64,000 nt of DNA from Pontibacter roseus DSM 17521 (GCF_000373265.1 NZ_KB890762.1:181705-245704); one strand, 5' to 3'. Shown: positions 42,240 through 51,637, counted from the first letter of the stretch. The notes: generated from the sequence alone by a model not told the origin. A program made the numbers and translations.

Positions 42240-43043
42240 ATGGATATACTCAAACGAAACAATGTTCAGGTAAGTGGGCGAGGGGAGAGGCCCATGCTAT
42301 TCGCCCACGGCTTTGGCTGTGACCAGCACATGTGGCGCTTCATCGCCCCCGCTTTCGAGGATGCCTACAAAATCGTGCTTTTCGATTATGTGGGAGCAGG
42401 CTTGTCAGACGAGTCGGCCTATGATAAAGCCCGCTATGCCACGCTGAACGGGTATGCGGCAGATGTACTGGAGATATGCGAGGCGCTTTCTCTAGAGAAG
42501 GTGATTTTCGTTGGCCACTCAGTCAGCTCCATGGTAGGCGTGGTGGCTGCTGCCCAGAAGCCAGACCTGTTCACTCACCTGATTATGGTAGGTCCTTCTC
42601 CCTGCTACATCAACGACGGCGACTATGTAGGCGGTTTCTCCCGTGAAGACATCAATGGGCTGCTCCAGTCACTGGAGAGCAACTACCTGGGCTGGTCCCG
42701 CGCCATGGCACCCGTCATCATGGGCAACCCCGACAGACCAGAGTTGACAGAGGAACTCACCAACAGCTTCTGCAGGACCAACCCGGACATCGCGCAGCAG
42801 TTCGCGCAGGTCACCTTCCTGTCAGACAACCGCGCTGACTTGCCTGGTGTCAAAGCCAAGACCCTGGTCCTGCAGTGCAGCCAGGATGTCATTGCTCCGC
42901 CGGTGGTGGGGCAGTATGTGCATGATGCGGTTCCGGGTAGCAGCATGGTCACACTGGACGTATCAGGCCATTGCCCGCACCTGAGCGCCCCCAAAGATAC
43001 CATCGCCGCCATCCTAGAATTCTTAAGAGAGGAGCAGACGTGA
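42240..43043 (+). CDS. RsbQ-like alpha/beta hydrolase (signalling partner of the downstream kinase)
   Basis: In Bacillus subtilis, RsbQ is an alpha/beta hydrolase required by the PAS-domain phosphatase RsbP for energy-stress signalling; it probably makes a small ligand for the PAS domain. The 267-residue homologue keeps the catalytic triad Ser94 (VGHSVSSMVG), Asp216 (LQCSQDVIAPP) and His244 (VSGHCPHLS). Its N-terminal half (NNVQVSGRG, AHGFGCDQHMWRF) also follows RsbQ. Its stop codon overlaps the GTG start of the next gene (GTGA), which encodes a PAS hybrid kinase with no phosphatase. The same sensing pair thus seems wired to a phosphorelay. Cytoplasmic. Confidence 0.88.
   Translation: MDILKRNNVQVSGRGERPMLFAHGFGCDQHMWRFIAPAFEDAYKIVLFDYVGAGLSDESAYDKARYATLNGYAADVLEICEALSLEKVIFVGHSVSSMVGVVAAAQKPDLFTHLIMVGPSPCYINDGDYVGGFSREDINGLLQSLESNYLGWSRAMAPVIMGNPDRPELTEELTNSFCRTNPDIAQQFAQVTFLSDNRADLPGVKAKTLVLQCSQDVIAPPVVGQYVHDAVPGSSMVTLDVSGHCPHLSAPKDTIAAILEFLREEQT
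43028..43034 (+). promoter_or_regulatory. Shine-Dalgarno-like GAGAGGAG supporting the GTG start of the hybrid kinase
   Basis: GAGGAG ends at 43034, five bases before GTG 43040, inside the end of the RsbQ-like gene. With the four-base stop/start overlap it points to translational coupling. Confidence 0.5.
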
Positions 43044-44992
43044 TAAGCCAGGAAGAACTCAAAAAGCTGACGTATGAAGGACTGCTGGAGGAAAGCACCG
43101 AGGAACTCTACAACAACGCACCCTGCGGCTACTTCTCCACGCTGACTGACGGCACCTTCGTCAAAATCAACAACACGTTCTTGCAATGGCTGGGCTATAA
43201 CGCGACAGAATTGTTGTATGTCAAGCGGATTCAGGACTTGCTTCAGGTAGGCGATGTCATCTTCTACGATACGCACTTCCTGCCCCTCTTGCAGATGCAG
43301 GGCTTCCTGTACGAAATCAATTTTGCCTTGCGGCGCTCCGATGGTACTTTTCTGCCGGTCCTGCTCAACACGACCCAGGTGAAGGACAGGTATGGCAAAC
43401 CGGTGCTGCACAGAACCACGCTCTTCAACATCACCGACCGGAAGAAGTATGAATTGGAGTTGCTGCACGCCAAGAAGATAGCCGAAGAAGCCGCTCAGGT
43501 AAAAGCCGATTTCCTTTCCACGGTGAGCCATGAAATCAGGACGCCCCTGAACGCCATCGTGGGCATCGTGAACCTGCTGGGCGAGACACCGCTCACTCCC
43601 AAACAGGCGGAGTACCTGCGCATCCTGCAGCAATCCTCCTCCAACCTGCTCACCCTCATCAATGACATCCTAGACTTCAGCAAGATAGAAGCTGGCAAGG
43701 TCACGCTGCAGGAAAAGAGCTTCGCCATACGCGAGATGGTCAACAACGTCATCTACAGCACCAAGGGCAACGCCGTGGAGAAAGGGCTCACATTCCGGGT
43801 GGAGGTGGATGAGCAAATTCCCCAACTACTCGAGGGAGACCCCATCAAGCTGAGGCAGGTGCTCACTAACCTGGTGGGCAATGCCATCAAGTTCACTGAC
43901 AAGGGCTTTGTGGATGTCCGGCTGAAGCTCTTGCAACAGCAGGAAGACAGAGTCGACATCCGGTTCGAGGTGGCGGATACAGGTATAGGTATACAGCCAG
44001 ACCAGTTGGAGCGGATATTTGAGGAGTTCTCTCAGGCCAGTTCTGAGATAAGCCAGCAGTACGGTGGAACCGGGCTTGGTCTGGCCATCAGCCAACGGCT
44101 ACTCGCGCTTTACAAAAGCCGGCTGCAGGTGGAGAGCGAACCCGGCAAGGGCGCAAGCTTCTATTTCGACCTGAGTCTGAAGCCCGGTAAGTCCGCATCA
44201 GCGCAGCAGGAGCGTATACCTGCTGGTTCCGCCAAAGGCCTGAAAGTGCTTTTGGCTGAGGACAACAACATCAATGTGTACGTCGTGTCGCAATACCTCA
44301 AAAAGTGGGGAGTGGACTTTGACGTGGTCAACAATGGCGCACAGGCGGTGGAGCAACTGGAGCAGCAGGTATATGATTTGGTGCTGATGGACCTCCAGAT
44401 GCCCGTGTTGGATGGGTACGAAGCCAGCCGCCGTATCCGCCAGCTCCCAGACGAAAAGGCGCAGCAGGTGCCCATCGTCGCCCTGACAGCCTCCGCCAAG
44501 GCTGACTATGAGGGCAGGCTCCAGGCATCAGGTATAGATGGTATTCTGGCCAAGCCCTTTGACCCACAGGAGCTGTATACCTTGCTTGTTTCCTATAATG
44601 CCGCCGCAGCTGAGGCTGCTACAGCCAATAGCGAACAAGACACGGCATCGGAGCATGCCTACAGCCTGGATACGTTTGATGAACTGATGGCAGACGACAA
44701 GGCAGGTATGCTGGAAATCCTGAACATCACCATCGCCACCCTACAGGAGGCGCGCCTTGAGTCAACAGAGGCTCTACGTCGTGGAGATGCAGAACGGTAT
44801 ACGTTCTGGCTTCAACAACTGGAGACGTCATTGGAACTGCTGCAGGCCAGGCGATTGCAAGAGGTTCTGCAGCAGGGTAAATCATTTCTGTCACAGCAAG
44901 GCCAGGCACCGGATGTGCTGCAGTCTTTGACGGCGTCTATCTCCGAGCAATTTGAGAAAATAATAGCCGGCCTGGATTCAAAGATTACCTGA
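43040..44992 (+). CDS. PAS-domain hybrid histidine kinase with receiver and degenerate Hpt domain
   Basis: The 650-residue cytoplasmic protein has, in order: a PAS domain (residues 20-135; NNAPCGYFSTLTDGTFVKIN), HisKA with phospho-acceptor His164 (FLSTVSHEIRTPLN), a HATPase domain (N281, DTGIGI at 313-318, GTGLGLAI at 343-350), a receiver with Asp451 (LVLMDLQMPVLDGY), and a C-terminal Hpt-like helical bundle. In that last domain the expected phospho-acceptor His is replaced by Gln592 (FWLQQLETSLELLQ), so it should not relay phosphate. GTG 43040 overlaps the RsbQ-like stop. The PAS domain resembles that of RsbP, supporting a functional pair. Output target unknown. Confidence 0.9.
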   Translation: MISQEELKKLTYEGLLEESTEELYNNAPCGYFSTLTDGTFVKINNTFLQWLGYNATELLYVKRIQDLLQVGDVIFYDTHFLPLLQMQGFLYEINFALRRSDGTFLPVLLNTTQVKDRYGKPVLHRTTLFNITDRKKYELELLHAKKIAEEAAQVKADFLSTVSHEIRTPLNAIVGIVNLLGETPLTPKQAEYLRILQQSSSNLLTLINDILDFSKIEAGKVTLQEKSFAIREMVNNVIYSTKGNAVEKGLTFRVEVDEQIPQLLEGDPIKLRQVLTNLVGNAIKFTDKGFVDVRLKLLQQQEDRVDIRFEVADTGIGIQPDQLERIFEEFSQASSEISQQYGGTGLGLAISQRLLALYKSRLQVESEPGKGASFYFDLSLKPGKSASAQQERIPAGSAKGLKVLLAEDNNINVYVVSQYLKKWGVDFDVVNNGAQAVEQLEQQVYDLVLMDLQMPVLDGYEASRRIRQLPDEKAQQVPIVALTASAKADYEGRLQASGIDGILAKPFDPQELYTLLVSYNAAAAEAATANSEQDTASEHAYSLDTFDELMADDKAGMLEILNITIATLQEARLESTEALRRGDAERYTFWLQQLETSLELLQARRLQEVLQQGKSFLSQQGQAPDVLQSLTASISEQFEKIIAGLDSKIT

Positions 44993-45007
44993 CGGATGGC
45001 GCATACT

Positions 45008-45052
45008 AAAAAGCCACGGCGCATCAGGAATAGTAACCCAATGCGCCGCGGC
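45008..45052 (-). terminator. Terminator of the acyl-carrier-like gene
   Basis: GCCACGGCGCAT (45013-45024) and ATGCGCCGCGGC (45041-45052) pair with one mismatch. On the - strand the stem is followed by TTTTTAG. It also lies just past the kinase gene on the + strand. Confidence 0.65.
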
Positions 45053-45084
45053 AATTCATTTAAATTATTAAAGAGCTGCTGTGT

Positions 45085-45330
45085 CTAGCTTTTGGCTGTG
45101 CTCAGCTGCAGGTAATTCACAAGGTCATCAATGGAGTAGACAGGTACTTCGTCCGGAATCACCACGGCATATTTCTTTTCTACGGCCAGAATGATGTCTA
45201 CAACGTCAACTATATCCATTCCATTTTCCCAAAGTCCTTTGGGGCCGGAAAGTTTACGGGGGTCAATTGCTTTCAACCTGCTTACCAGGTGTAGTACCTC
45301 GTTATACAAGGTGGTTCTATAATCTGCCAT
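45085..45330 (-). CDS. Acyl-carrier-protein-like protein lacking the attachment serine
   Basis: The 81-residue acidic helical protein matches the acyl carrier fold (LWENGMDIVDVVDIILAVEKK, IPDEVPVYSIDDLVNYL). Carrier proteins use a DSL motif whose serine takes phosphopantetheine. Here the motif reads Asp39-Ile40-Val41, so no prosthetic group can be attached. It may be a structural or regulatory descendant of ACP. It is a single gene with its own terminator, between the kinase and the efflux operon; no acyl-transfer genes adjoin. Confidence 0.75.
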   Translation of the reverse strand: MADYRTTLYNEVLHLVSRLKAIDPRKLSGPKGLWENGMDIVDVVDIILAVEKKYAVVIPDEVPVYSIDDLVNYLQLSTAKS

Positions 45331-45425
45331 CTGAGTAAAAATATAGGGAATCGATGCACTAGTTCCCGCCGGCTCCTCCTGCTCATGTGCAGCAGGAGGA
45401 GTGGGGGAGAGGTTAAGGTATAGGC

Positions 45426-48400
45426 TTAGTGCGCGAACTCGTGCGCCATTTTCTTTTCTTCCAATTCTCTGGTTTCATGCTCCAGTTCTTCCAGGGTCTT
45501 GTCTTCCAATTCGATTTTGGTCTTTTTATCCCAGCCAAACTTAGCCAGTATCCTGTCGAAGCCATAGTAGATAATCGGAACCACAATCAGGGTCAGGAAC
45601 ATGGAGGAGCTCAGACCACCAATCAGGGCCCAGGCCAGGCCGTTTTTAGTAGCAGCCACGGAGCCACCAGCTAGCGCGATTGGCAACATACCAATCACCA
45701 TTGCCAGCGTCGTCATCAGGATTGGACGGAAACGGATTCTTACCGCTTCTATCAGGGCCTCCTTCACGGCTACCCCTTCTTCCTTGAGCTTGTTTGTGAA
45801 GTCGACCACCATAATCGCGTTCTTCGCCACCAGACCAATCATCATGATGATACCCAGGATGGAGAAGATGCTCAGCGACTGGGCAGCCAGCGCCAAGGCC
45901 AGCAAGGCACCGATAATCGCCAGCGGAATAGAGAACAGTACCACCAGCGGGTAAATGTAGGAGTCGTACAGCGCCACCATAATCAGGTACACGAAGATGA
46001 TGGAAGCAAGCAGGGCTATACCCAACGTACCGAAACCTTCGCTCTGGTTTTTCATGTCGCCACCAAACTCATAGTTCACCCCTTTTGGCGCTTCTATCTC
46101 AGCCAGCTTCGCCTGAATATCTGCACCTATCGAACCAGACGGACGGCCAATCACCTGCGAGTTCACGTTCACGGAAGTCACACGATTGTAACGCTCCAGC
46201 TGCGATGGGCCAGTAGACTGTTTGATGTCAGCGAACTGTGCCAGACGAACAATCTGGCCCCTGTTGTTTACAAAAGACAGGTTGCCGATGTCGTTCACGC
46301 TGCGGCGGTCAAACTCATCCAGACGGATGTTGATATCGTAGTCTTCGGTACCGGAACGGAAGGTAACATCGGAGTTGCCACTGAAAGCCAGCTGCATGCT
46401 TGCACCCACACTCTCCAATGACAGACCCACGTTCGCCATCTTATCACGGTCCACCACTACTTCAATCTCCGGGTTACCACCTTCTACAGATGTCTCCACG
46501 TCGGCCGTACCATCCACACTCTCGGTAATGGCCATCACTTTCTGCGAGAAAGCCATCACACTGTCCAGGTTCGAGCCGGATATAATGATTTGGATTGGCG
46601 CCTGTGCGTTGCCTACCAGACCTACCGGAACCGGTGTCACTTCCACATCCGGAATTCTGCTTTCAATGTCGGCCTTTGCCTGTCGGCTGAACTGGTTTGT
46701 GCTGAACGCACGCTCCTTCACATCCACCAGTGTCACCGAAACATCTGCCTTGTAAGCTGTGTTCTGACCAGCCTGAGCCGAAGTAGTAGTACCTACCGTG
46801 GTAAATACCTGCTCCACTTCCGGGATTGACTGCAGGTACTCTTCAACCTGGCGTGTGGCAAAGTTGGTTTGCTCTACAGTGGCATTCTTTGGCAATTCCA
46901 GCTGCAGGCTCACTTCACCGCGGTCGCCGGCAGGTATAAATTCAGAACCTATAAAGCCGAACGGCACCAATGCAAACGAAGCGAACAGCATGAGTATGGT
47001 TACGGCCAGCGTAATGAACTTATGGTTAAATGCCCAATTCAACGCAGCAGTAAAACCATCAATTATCCTATCTAAGAAACGCTCGAAGCCAAGTATGAAC
47101 CGTCCGAAGATGTTCTTGTCTGAGATGTGCTCCAAACGGGAGAAGCGGCTGGCAAGCAACGGAATCAGGGTGAAGGCCACGAACAGTGACAGGAACGTAG
47201 ATACGGCCACTACCACTGCGAACTGCCGCAGGATATCCGAAACCAGACCCGTGGAAAGCGCAATCGGGATGAACACTACTACGATTACCAGGGTGATGGA
47301 AGTAACAGTCGCCATGATTTCACGGATACCATCGTAAGCGGCCTGGGCCGGCTTTTTGCCCATCTCCATGTGGCGGTGAATGTTCTCAATCACCACAATG
47401 GCATCATCCACTAGGATACCAACCACAAGCGAGAGCGCCAGCAGGGACATCAGGTTGAGCGAGTAGCCAAACAGGTACATCGCAATAAAGGTAGCCACCA
47501 ACGAGGCCGGAATGGAAATCATAACGATAACCGCGTTTCGAAGCGAGTGCAGGAACAGCAACATCACAATGGCAACCAGTATAACCGCAATCACAAGGTC
47601 ATGTATCACCGAGTCGGCTGCTTCCAGGGTAAAGTCAGAAGAGTCATTGGCTATGTTGAACTGCAAGCCTTCGGCTGCATATGTTTTTTCCAGTTCAGCA
47701 AGCGCTTCTTTTGTCAGACGGCTTACTTCCACGGCGTTGGCATCAGACTGCTTCTGTATGGTTATACCTACCGAAGCTTTGCCATTGATACGGTTCAGTA
47801 CTTCGGTGTCTTTCTGTGTATCCTGTACTTCGGCTACGTCCGCAAGACGAACGATACCATTTGCATCCTCACGAACAATCAGGTTCTTCAGCTGCTCTAA
47901 AGACTGGAACTTACCAGCCAAACGAATCTGTGTCTGGCCGCTTTCCTGCTTTATCTTTCCAGTCGGGAAGTCCAGGTTTGAGTTCCTGATTTTCTGCTGC
48001 ACCTGCAGGATAGACAGGTTGTAAGCCTCCAGCTTGTTGGCGTCGATGTTTACTTTGATTTCACGCTCCTGGCCACCCAGGATTTTGATGGCAGCCATAC
48101 CTTGTATGCGCGACAACTCCGGCTTGATTTTCTTGTCAATCAGGTCGTAGAACTCAGTGGCAGGCATGTTGGCCGTAGCACCCATCTTGATGATGGGCAG
48201 GTCGTCGAGGTCAAACTTATTCAGCGTAGGCGCCTCCGCATCCTCGGGCAGGTTAGCCAGAATCACGTTGATTTTACGCTGGGCTTCCTGCAAGGAAAGG
48301 TCTACATCCGTACCCTGGTTCAGGTTAATCACAATCATCGAAAAGCTCTCCATAGAGGTGCTCTTCATCTCTTTCACGTTCTCCAGCGAGGCAAGTGCGT

Positions 48401-48605
48401 CTTCAATCTCTTTGGTAACAGAGTTCTCCACTTCGTTTGGCGAAGCACCCGGATACAAGGTCATGATGGTGAGCACCGGAGGGTTGAACTTCGGCAGAAG
48501 CTCATAGTTAAGCGATTGGTAGCTGACAACACCCAGTAGCGTGAGCACGGTAAATACCACCACTACTATGGTTGATCGCTGAATCGATATTTTGGTTATA
48601 TTCAT
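45426..48605 (-). CDS. RND family efflux pump, inner-membrane transporter
   Basis: This proton-driven pump exports drugs or other toxic compounds through the adaptor and TolC-like channel encoded upstream. The 1059-residue protein has the RND plan of 12 transmembrane helices, two large periplasmic loops and the proton-relay pair in helix 4 (LVVGILVDDAIVVIENIHRH). FFLA-type helix and docking regions (GRPSGSIGADIQAKLAEI) are typical of the HAE1 (MexB/MdtB) group, not the heavy-metal group, which has a different helix 4. A basic/acidic coiled tail (EDKTLEELEHETRELEEKK) is an unusual C-terminal extension. Last gene of the operon. Confidence 0.93.
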   Translation of the reverse strand: MNITKISIQRSTIVVVVFTVLTLLGVVSYQSLNYELLPKFNPPVLTIMTLYPGASPNEVENSVTKEIEDALASLENVKEMKSTSMESFSMIVINLNQGTDVDLSLQEAQRKINVILANLPEDAEAPTLNKFDLDDLPIIKMGATANMPATEFYDLIDKKIKPELSRIQGMAAIKILGGQEREIKVNIDANKLEAYNLSILQVQQKIRNSNLDFPTGKIKQESGQTQIRLAGKFQSLEQLKNLIVREDANGIVRLADVAEVQDTQKDTEVLNRINGKASVGITIQKQSDANAVEVSRLTKEALAELEKTYAAEGLQFNIANDSSDFTLEAADSVIHDLVIAVILVAIVMLLFLHSLRNAVIVMISIPASLVATFIAMYLFGYSLNLMSLLALSLVVGILVDDAIVVIENIHRHMEMGKKPAQAAYDGIREIMATVTSITLVIVVVFIPIALSTGLVSDILRQFAVVVAVSTFLSLFVAFTLIPLLASRFSRLEHISDKNIFGRFILGFERFLDRIIDGFTAALNWAFNHKFITLAVTILMLFASFALVPFGFIGSEFIPAGDRGEVSLQLELPKNATVEQTNFATRQVEEYLQSIPEVEQVFTTVGTTTSAQAGQNTAYKADVSVTLVDVKERAFSTNQFSRQAKADIESRIPDVEVTPVPVGLVGNAQAPIQIIISGSNLDSVMAFSQKVMAITESVDGTADVETSVEGGNPEIEVVVDRDKMANVGLSLESVGASMQLAFSGNSDVTFRSGTEDYDINIRLDEFDRRSVNDIGNLSFVNNRGQIVRLAQFADIKQSTGPSQLERYNRVTSVNVNSQVIGRPSGSIGADIQAKLAEIEAPKGVNYEFGGDMKNQSEGFGTLGIALLASIIFVYLIMVALYDSYIYPLVVLFSIPLAIIGALLALALAAQSLSIFSILGIIMMIGLVAKNAIMVVDFTNKLKEEGVAVKEALIEAVRIRFRPILMTTLAMVIGMLPIALAGGSVAATKNGLAWALIGGLSSSMFLTLIVVPIIYYGFDRILAKFGWDKKTKIELEDKTLEELEHETRELEEKKMAHEFAH

Positions 48606-48642
48606 TTTATAGTTTCTTTTTTGAAAAGAAGTCCTTCAGTTA

Positions 48643-49695
48643 TTAAAGTACTGACACTTTGATGCCTTCACGCAGGTTTATTTGGCCGCTCTGTACCACC
48701 TTTTCGCCTGGCTTCACACCATCCAGTATCTCCACTTTGTCTTGAGTCACCACACCTACCTTTACCTGGCGCATGTTGGCAACGCCATTGTTCACCACGT
48801 ACACGCTAGGGTTCTGGATGCTGCCCACAATGGCCTCACGTGGAAGCAGCATAGCATCACGCTGGTCGTCCACCTCAAAAGAGGCTGTGCCATACATTCC
48901 GGCTCTCAGGTTGTTGTTCGCTGCGTTTTTCACTTCGATTTCTACATCGAACTTCAGACTAGGGTCGGCCTGGGCGGCAATGGCGGTCACTATACCTTCG
49001 TATTCCTGACCTGCGCCGGCGGCTGCTTTCACTTTCACTTTATCGCCTTTGCTAATCAGCAGCACTTCGCTTTCAGAGGCTTTCACCTGCAGCTTCAGCT
49101 TGTCCACGTTCACGATATCATACAGCTTCGTGCCCATGTTCAGGTAAGAGCCGACCTCCACATAAATCTCGTTGATTTCGCCGCTGATAGGGGCAGTGAT
49201 GCGGGTCTTGTTCAGGCGCTGACGGGCGGCTACCAGTTGAGCCTCCGTTGACTTGGCAGCCAAACGGGCCTCTTCCAGTTGTCTTTTGGTGATGGCGTCG
49301 CCAGCAGCCAGGTTCTCGAAGCGCTCCAGGTCTCTTTTCGCTTTCTCGGCATTGGTTTGTGCGGTAGCCAGGTCAGCAGACATGGTATTGCTTTCCACCT
49401 GCACCAACAGGTCGCCTGCCTTCACTTTGTCACCTTTGCGCTTCAGCACGCGCTGAATCTGGCCCTGTGTTTCAGAAAGCAGCGTCAGGCTTTGGATAGG
49501 GGCGAAATTGCCTTGTGCTGTGAATGATTTGTCAAGCTTGGCAGATGCCACTTCGGTAATGGTCACAGGTATAGCATCGCTTTTGATGGAGGCTACGGCG
49601 GCGTTGGCGGCCATCTGTTCTTTGTTGCTCATCAGCTTGAAGCCAACAGCGCCCAGAATCAACACCACAACTACGATATAAATCAGCTTTTTCAT
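48643..49695 (-). CDS. RND efflux periplasmic adaptor (membrane fusion protein)
   Basis: The 350-residue adaptor links the RND pump to the outer-membrane channel. It has a single N-terminal anchor (LIYIVVVVLILGAVGF), a barrel-sandwich domain (LLSETQGQIQRVLKRKGDKV), a coiled-coil hairpin (residues 105-160), a second lipoyl half (ITAPISGEINEIYVEVGSYL) and a beta-barrel domain. It lies between the tolC-like and pump genes with short gaps (37 and 16 bases), in the order regulator, channel, adaptor, pump, as is usual for Bacteroidota RND operons. Confidence 0.93.
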   Translation of the reverse strand: MKKLIYIVVVVLILGAVGFKLMSNKEQMAANAAVASIKSDAIPVTITEVASAKLDKSFTAQGNFAPIQSLTLLSETQGQIQRVLKRKGDKVKAGDLLVQVESNTMSADLATAQTNAEKAKRDLERFENLAAGDAITKRQLEEARLAAKSTEAQLVAARQRLNKTRITAPISGEINEIYVEVGSYLNMGTKLYDIVNVDKLKLQVKASESEVLLISKGDKVKVKAAAGAGQEYEGIVTAIAAQADPSLKFDVEIEVKNAANNNLRAGMYGTASFEVDDQRDAMLLPREAIVGSIQNPSVYVVNNGVANMRQVKVGVVTQDKVEILDGVKPGEKVVQSGQINLREGIKVSVL

Positions 49696-49711
49696 TTTGT
49701 CTTTTAGGTTC

Positions 49712-51064
49712 TTATTTTACTAATGTCTTTAATTCTCCTTTTGCTTTCAGGTAGCCGAGTTGGGCCAGCTGATACTTTAGTTGTTCATTGTTGAGGTTTG
49801 TGTTCGCCTCACGCAAAGTCACTTCTGCCTCCAGCAGGTCTGTGAGCGGCGAAATGCCCTCTTTGTACAGCTCGTTGGTGGTGTTGTATACCTCCTGTGC
49901 CAGGGTCACATTGCGCTCCTGCGCCTTGATGGCCTCGGTGCTGTTGTTGAGCTGGTTGATGGAGTTGGTCAGCTGCACCATGGTGTTCTTGTTGAGCTTC
50001 TTGGTATCCTCTTCCAGTTTCTTGGCCTCAATCTGCGCCTGCTGTACCTGCGCGTTCTTTTTGAAGCCATCAAAAATCGGGATGTTCAGCTGCAGCCCCA
50101 CCACACCGGTGTTGAACCACGGCAGGTTGGTATCGAAGAAGTTAAGCTCCTGGCGCTGCGCCTGGTAGAGGTAGCTGCCCGTCAGGTTGAGGGAAGGGTA
50201 GTAACCCGCCCGTATGTTTTTCACCTGCAGGTCGTTGAGCTCCTGCTGGGTGCGAAGCAGCTTGTACTGCGTCTGCTGTTCGGCCACCTGCTTCACATCG
50301 ATGTGCTGCGGCTCCTGCGTGTCCAGGAGTATGGCTGAGTTGGCCAGTGTGATGTTCTCTTCCAGCGGCATGCCCATGAAGAACTTGAGCACGTTCACCT
50401 GCTGCTCCAGCGCAGAGGTAAGCGTCTGTTTTTGCGTCTCTAGGTTGGACCTGTTCACCGTGATGCGGTTCACATCCACTTTCTTCACCAGGTCGTTCTT
50501 GTACTGCAGCTGCAGGAGTTTCTCCAGTTGTGTCAGTCGGTTCAGGTTCGCTTCGATGGTATTGAACTGCTCCTGTGTCTGTAAAATCTGGAAATAGGCG
50601 GCGCCAACGTTGTATATCACATCCTCTTCGGTCATTTGCTTGCGGAGGCGGAACAGGTCTTCAGTGGTCTTGGCTGCCTGCAGGCCCACAAAGTAAGATT
50701 TGCTGAAAAGCAGCTGCGAGAACTGTACGCCACCCTGCGCATTGTATTTGGTACCGAACTGCACCGGCACCGTGGTGCCTGGCTTACCGATGATTTCACC
50801 GGGCAGTATCTGGGTTGGGAGGGCCGGGTAGGCGTCTACTTTGCCGAATGCGTTTACTTGCGGCAGACCATTGCTCTTGGCCTCTTTAATCACGTACTGA
50901 GCAGACAGCTCATCATAGGAGGCTTTCTGCACATCTTCGTTATGCTCCAGCGCATAAGTCACTGCCTGTTGCAGGTTCAGCTCCTTTGCCTCCGGCTGCT
51001 GTTGGGCAAGTGCCGGCTTCATCAGGAGCAGGGCAAGACCAACAAATAAGTGCTTGGTATTCAC
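49712..51064 (-). CDS. TolC-family outer-membrane channel of the RND pump
   Basis: TolC proteins form the outer-membrane exit duct. From GTG 51064 the product has 450 residues: a signal peptide (NTKHLFVGLALLLMKPALAQ), then two OEP-type repeats with long helices (LNLQQAVTYALEHNEDVQKA; YEGISPLTDLLEAEVTLREAN-like ends) separated by short barrel strands. The frame is open 34 codons further upstream but the signal peptide fixes the start. A palindrome (51097-51117), also present upstream of the regulator gene, lies 33 bases before this start. First structural gene of the efflux operon. Confidence 0.9.
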   Translation of the reverse strand: MNTKHLFVGLALLLMKPALAQQQPEAKELNLQQAVTYALEHNEDVQKASYDELSAQYVIKEAKSNGLPQVNAFGKVDAYPALPTQILPGEIIGKPGTTVPVQFGTKYNAQGGVQFSQLLFSKSYFVGLQAAKTTEDLFRLRKQMTEEDVIYNVGAAYFQILQTQEQFNTIEANLNRLTQLEKLLQLQYKNDLVKKVDVNRITVNRSNLETQKQTLTSALEQQVNVLKFFMGMPLEENITLANSAILLDTQEPQHIDVKQVAEQQTQYKLLRTQQELNDLQVKNIRAGYYPSLNLTGSYLYQAQRQELNFFDTNLPWFNTGVVGLQLNIPIFDGFKKNAQVQQAQIEAKKLEEDTKKLNKNTMVQLTNSINQLNNSTEAIKAQERNVTLAQEVYNTTNELYKEGISPLTDLLEAEVTLREANTNLNNEQLKYQLAQLGYLKAKGELKTLVK

Positions 51065-51096
51065 GTTTTTAGTCCTTTTAGTTATGGTGTTTGTAG

Positions 51097-51117
51097 TTAG
51101 TTCTGAAATTATAGAAC
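51097..51117. promoter_or_regulatory. Candidate GbsR-type operator, copy 2 (before tolC-like gene)
   Basis: TTAGTTC, eight bases, then TAGAAC; the palindromic core is GTTC-N10-GAAC (51100-51117). The same pattern lies upstream of the regulator gene at 51659-51679. It sits between the regulator's stop and the channel's start, as expected for direct control of the operon. Confidence 0.6.
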
Positions 51118-51132
51118 CGGTAAAATAAAAAA

Positions 51133-51606
51133 TTAAGCTTTCTCCTTCAGGTGTTCCTTTTCCCACTGTTCAATGAGGTTGGGGAGTTGGGCTTTCAGGT
51201 AGTCCAGGAAGCTGATGAAGTACTGCAGTTTCTGGTCGTAGATGGGATTTTCTCTTTCCCTTACTTCCAGCACACGCTTTAGCAGGTTGTTCAGCTCACC
51301 TAAGTCTTCCATCTTCTTGTTAAAGAGCTCACGCCAATTCGACGATTTTATTCGGAAGTAGCGTTTTCTGTCGCCATGGAAGGTGGTATACTCGATGTGG
51401 CCCGTGTTGAGCAACATGTTCAGGGCATTGCTGGTGGCGCTTTTGCTTATGTTCAAGGTTTCTGAAATCTCCTCGAAGGTAAGCTCCGGCTTATCAGACA
51501 CCAACAACAGGCCCATAACACGTGCTACAGCCGGCTGAAAACCATTGCTCTCCTGGTAGATACCAAATTCTTCAATCAGTTCCAGTTGCTTGTCGGTTAA
51601 AGTCAT
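51133..51606 (-). CDS. GbsR/MarR-type regulator of the efflux operon
   Basis: The 157-residue winged-helix protein reads as a GbsR-family regulator: QESNGFQPAVARVMGLLLV, then FEEISETLNISKSATSNALN (helix-turn-helix), GHIEYTTFHGDRKRYFRI (wing) and a C-terminal dimerisation helix. Members are MarR-like repressors that often control efflux genes. It is the first gene of the operon, with tolC-like, adaptor and pump genes following 68 bases later. A TACCTTTG element (51645-51638 on the - strand) and an adjacent palindrome suggest that it represses itself. Confidence 0.88.
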   Translation of the reverse strand: MTLTDKQLELIEEFGIYQESNGFQPAVARVMGLLLVSDKPELTFEEISETLNISKSATSNALNMLLNTGHIEYTTFHGDRKRYFRIKSSNWRELFNKKMEDLGELNNLLKRVLEVRERENPIYDQKLQYFISFLDYLKAQLPNLIEQWEKEHLKEKA

Positions 51607-51637
51607 AGTAATTGTCTGTTACAGGATAATAACACCA

